Translations under genes and position numbers: made by a program
Assembly (NCBI GenBank): GCA_005792805.1
Contig: SXQV01000052.1
Location: 1 to 7,462, forward strand
Length of the DNA stretch: 7,462 bases
Direction: 5' to 3'
From: Methylococcaceae bacterium
GTDB taxonomy: Bacteria; Pseudomonadota; Gammaproteobacteria; Methylococcales; Methylococcaceae
The notes under the pieces: generated by a model
Told to the model about the DNA's origin: nothing
What the model saw: only the letters and a program-made list of their open reading frames with translations
The model's database searches: none
Part shown: positions 6,091 through 7,462 of the stretch, piece by piece
Layout: each line of letters opens with the position of its first letter
Position numbering within the stretch: position 1 is the stretch's first letter

Positions 6091-7326
6091 ATGTTCATTT
6101 CGACCAAGGCCGCACGATTACTCTTGCTCATCTGCCTGGATTTTTCAGCTCCGGATCTGTGGGCAAAGAAAAATGACCCGGCCGGCAAGACGACCTCGCA
6201 AGCTCAGCAAGCGGCCCCTCACCGGGAATCCGCGACACTTGGCATCGCCTATCTGACGCAACCCCTGTCAAACCCGCCGGCAAAACCATTTTATGACCCC
6301 ATCATTAGAGAGCCCGGGCTCAAGGGAGCCAGGCTGGGCATCCTTGATAACAACACCACCGGGCAGTTCACCCATCAAGGTTTCAAACTCAGGGAGTTCG
6401 TTATTCCTCCTGAGGAAGAAGCAGCAACTGCCTTTAAAGCCCTTGTACGGGAGGGCTATCATTACGTGATCCTTGATCTTCCTGCCAGGTTGATCGACCA
6501 ACTCGCCCGGCTCCCGGAAGCGGACAAGCTCTTGTTGCTCGATGTCGCCAGCCGGGATGACGTGCTGCGGGGAACGCGCTGTAGAGCAAATGTGCTTCAC
6601 TTCCAGCCCAGTCATGCGATGCGTGCCGATGCCTTGGCTCAATATCTAATGAAAAAACGCTGGAAGCAATGGCTGCTAACCATCGGAAATGACCCGCAGG
6701 ACACACTTTTTGCCGCAGCAATCCGGCAAGCCGCTAAAAAATTCGGGGCGAAAATCACCATAGAAAAAACCTGGGATCATCACTTTAATAATCGACGATC
6801 TCCAGAATCCGAGATTCCGGTTTTCACTCAGGAAGATGACTACGATGTGGTAGTCGTTGCGGATGAAGCGCTGACGTTTGGCGACATCCTTCCTTATCGC
6901 ACTTGGCTACCTAGACCTGTCGCCGGAACATCAGGGCTGACACCCGTGTCCTGGGACAAAACGCATGAAGCCTGGGGAGCCTTGCAATTACAGCAGCGTT
7001 TCCATGAGCTGGCCGGTCACTGGATGACCGAAGTCGATTACGGTGCCTGGCTCGCTGTTCGCACCCTTGGAGAAGCCGCCACACGAGTCAAATCCATAGA
7101 TTTCGACGCAATTAAGGCCTTCATTCTGGGTCCTGACTTCACATTGGCCGGATTCAAAGGCGTACCGCTCTCTTTTCGCCCATGGGATCATCAATTACGC
7201 CAACCCCTACTGCTGGCCGGCGAGCGCTCTTTAATCGCCGTCGCCCCCATTGAAGGCTATCTCCACCCGAAAAACGAACTCGATACGCTGGGAGCGGATA
7301 CAGCAGAGACATCCTGTAGTTTTTAA
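6091..7326 (+). CDS. PQQ-associated ABC-type substrate-binding protein
   Basis: Recognised from memory as the family of periplasmic-binding-like proteins encoded with PQQ-dependent alcohol/methanol dehydrogenases (TIGR03863-like), distantly related to branched-chain amino acid binding proteins. The ligand is not established. The 411-residue product has a probable signal peptide (basic MFISTKAAR, hydrophobic LLLLICLDFSA, likely cleavage near WA-KK at 25/26), a Gln/Ala-rich linker to about 47, and a two-lobed binding fold. Family-typical stretches are LGIAYLTQ, PFYDPIIREPGLKGARLGI, RCRANVLHFQPS, LMKKRWKQWLL, LPYRTWLPRPVAGT, LAGFKGVPLSFRPWDHQLRQP and the end HPKNELDTLG. C15 is in the signal peptide and does not form a convincing lipobox. 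The mature part has only two cysteines, C164 and C409. The gene starts 34 nt after rapZ with a weak AGG site and may be co-transcribed. No PQQ dehydrogenase, beta-propeller or ABC permease is in the window. Confidence 0.85.
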   Translation: MFISTKAARLLLLICLDFSAPDLWAKKNDPAGKTTSQAQQAAPHRESATLGIAYLTQPLSNPPAKPFYDPIIREPGLKGARLGILDNNTTGQFTHQGFKLREFVIPPEEEAATAFKALVREGYHYVILDLPARLIDQLARLPEADKLLLLDVASRDDVLRGTRCRANVLHFQPSHAMRADALAQYLMKKRWKQWLLTIGNDPQDTLFAAAIRQAAKKFGAKITIEKTWDHHFNNRRSPESEIPVFTQEDDYDVVVVADEALTFGDILPYRTWLPRPVAGTSGLTPVSWDKTHEAWGALQLQQRFHELAGHWMTEVDYGAWLAVRTLGEAATRVKSIDFDAIKAFILGPDFTLAGFKGVPLSFRPWDHQLRQPLLLAGERSLIAVAPIEGYLHPKNELDTLGADTAETSCSF

Positions 7327-7382
7327 GGTGATCCCCGTGATCCAAAAACATCAAATTCAACACCAATCCTTGAAAGTTAGTA

Positions 7383-7411
7383 TTGACGAGAAAGGGCTTT
7401 GAAGGTTTAAT
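7383..7411 (+). promoter_or_regulatory. Sigma-70 promoter of the tRNA gene
   Basis: TTGACG (7383-7388) and TTTAAT (7406-7411) are separated by exactly 17 bp, and each matches the sigma-70 consensus at five of six positions. The discriminator after the -10 box is ACGCGACTC, GC-rich as in promoters under stringent (ppGpp) control, which is usual for tRNA genes. Transcription would start near 7418, leaving a 5' leader of about 15 nt before the mature tRNA end for RNase P to remove. The promoter lies in the 106-nt gap after the PQQ-associated gene; no intrinsic terminator is visible in that gap. Confidence 0.8.
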
Positions 7412-7432
7412 ACGCGACTCGATTTGAGATGC

Positions 7433-7462
7433 GGCCAAGTAGCTCAGTTGGTAGAGCAGGGG
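7433..7462 (+). tRNA. tRNA gene, 5' part only, probably tRNA-Phe
   Basis: The first 30 bases of a tRNA are present. GGCCAAG (7433-7439) is the 5' acceptor strand, T8 and A9 follow, then a D-arm with stem GCTC/GAGC around the loop AGTTGGTA (conserved A14, G18, G19, A21), A26, and GGGG opening the anticodon stem. The window ends before the anticodon. The GAGCAGGGG run and the GGCCAAG acceptor resemble proteobacterial tRNA-Phe(GAA), whose anticodon stem is often GGGGA/TCCCC. The tRNA call is firm; the phenylalanine assignment is recall-based. The consensus promoter just upstream supports an active gene. Confidence 0.9.

Noticed and set aside
6130..6140. C15 of the PQQ-associated protein as a lipoprotein cysteine
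   Set aside because: The bases before it encode LLLLI-C with no small residue at -1 as a lipobox needs, and the hydrophobic segment continues past the cysteine.
7327..7382. Intrinsic terminator after the PQQ-associated gene
   Set aside because: The GTGATCC copies are direct repeats, not an inverted pair, and no GC-rich stem followed by a T-run is present.

Overview
The window carries eight protein genes and a partial tRNA gene, all on the + strand and tightly packed. The order kdsD-kdsC-lptC-lptA-lptB-rpoN-hpf-rapZ is the conserved proteobacterial lipopolysaccharide-transport / sigma-54 cluster. With the short 95-residue HPF, the LPS genes and the sequence character, it points to a Gram-negative gammaproteobacterium (a betaproteobacterium is less likely). 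The last gene is a PQQ-associated ABC substrate-binding protein, a family typical of methanotrophs and other PQQ-alcohol-dehydrogenase bacteria. A Methylococcales-like methylotroph is therefore a reasonable but unproven guess.

Layout. Positions 2-790 hold kdsD, missing roughly its first 67 codons at the window edge. kdsC (787-1326), lptC (about 1310-1903), lptA (about 1887-2510) and lptB (2514-3239) follow with overlaps or a 3-nt gap, as a translationally coupled operon. An 83-nt gap with a perfect inverted repeat precedes rpoN (3323-4792). hpf (4824-5111) comes next, then an 87-nt gap holding a perfect TGTGA-N6-TCACA palindrome, then rapZ (5199-6056) and, 34 nt later, the PQQ-associated binding protein (6091-7326). 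A well-formed sigma-70 promoter (7383-7411) drives a tRNA gene that starts at 7433 and runs off the window, probably tRNA-Phe.

How the genes work together. KdsD and KdsC make Kdo precursors for the LPS inner core. LptC, LptA and LptB are parts of the bridge and motor that move finished LPS to the outer membrane. RpoN is sigma-54, HPF hibernates ribosomes, and RapZ is linked in enterics to control of amino-sugar synthesis for the envelope. In E. coli, ptsN lies between hpf and rapZ and npr follows rapZ. Both are absent here, and the PQQ-associated gene occupies the place after rapZ.

No insertion sequence, CRISPR array, prophage or toxin-antitoxin system was seen. I found no clearly new multi-gene system. 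The points most worth a second look are the CRP-like palindrome in the ptsN-less gap, the PQQ-associated protein placed after rapZ, the RapZ without its basic tail, and the hairpin in front of rpoN.
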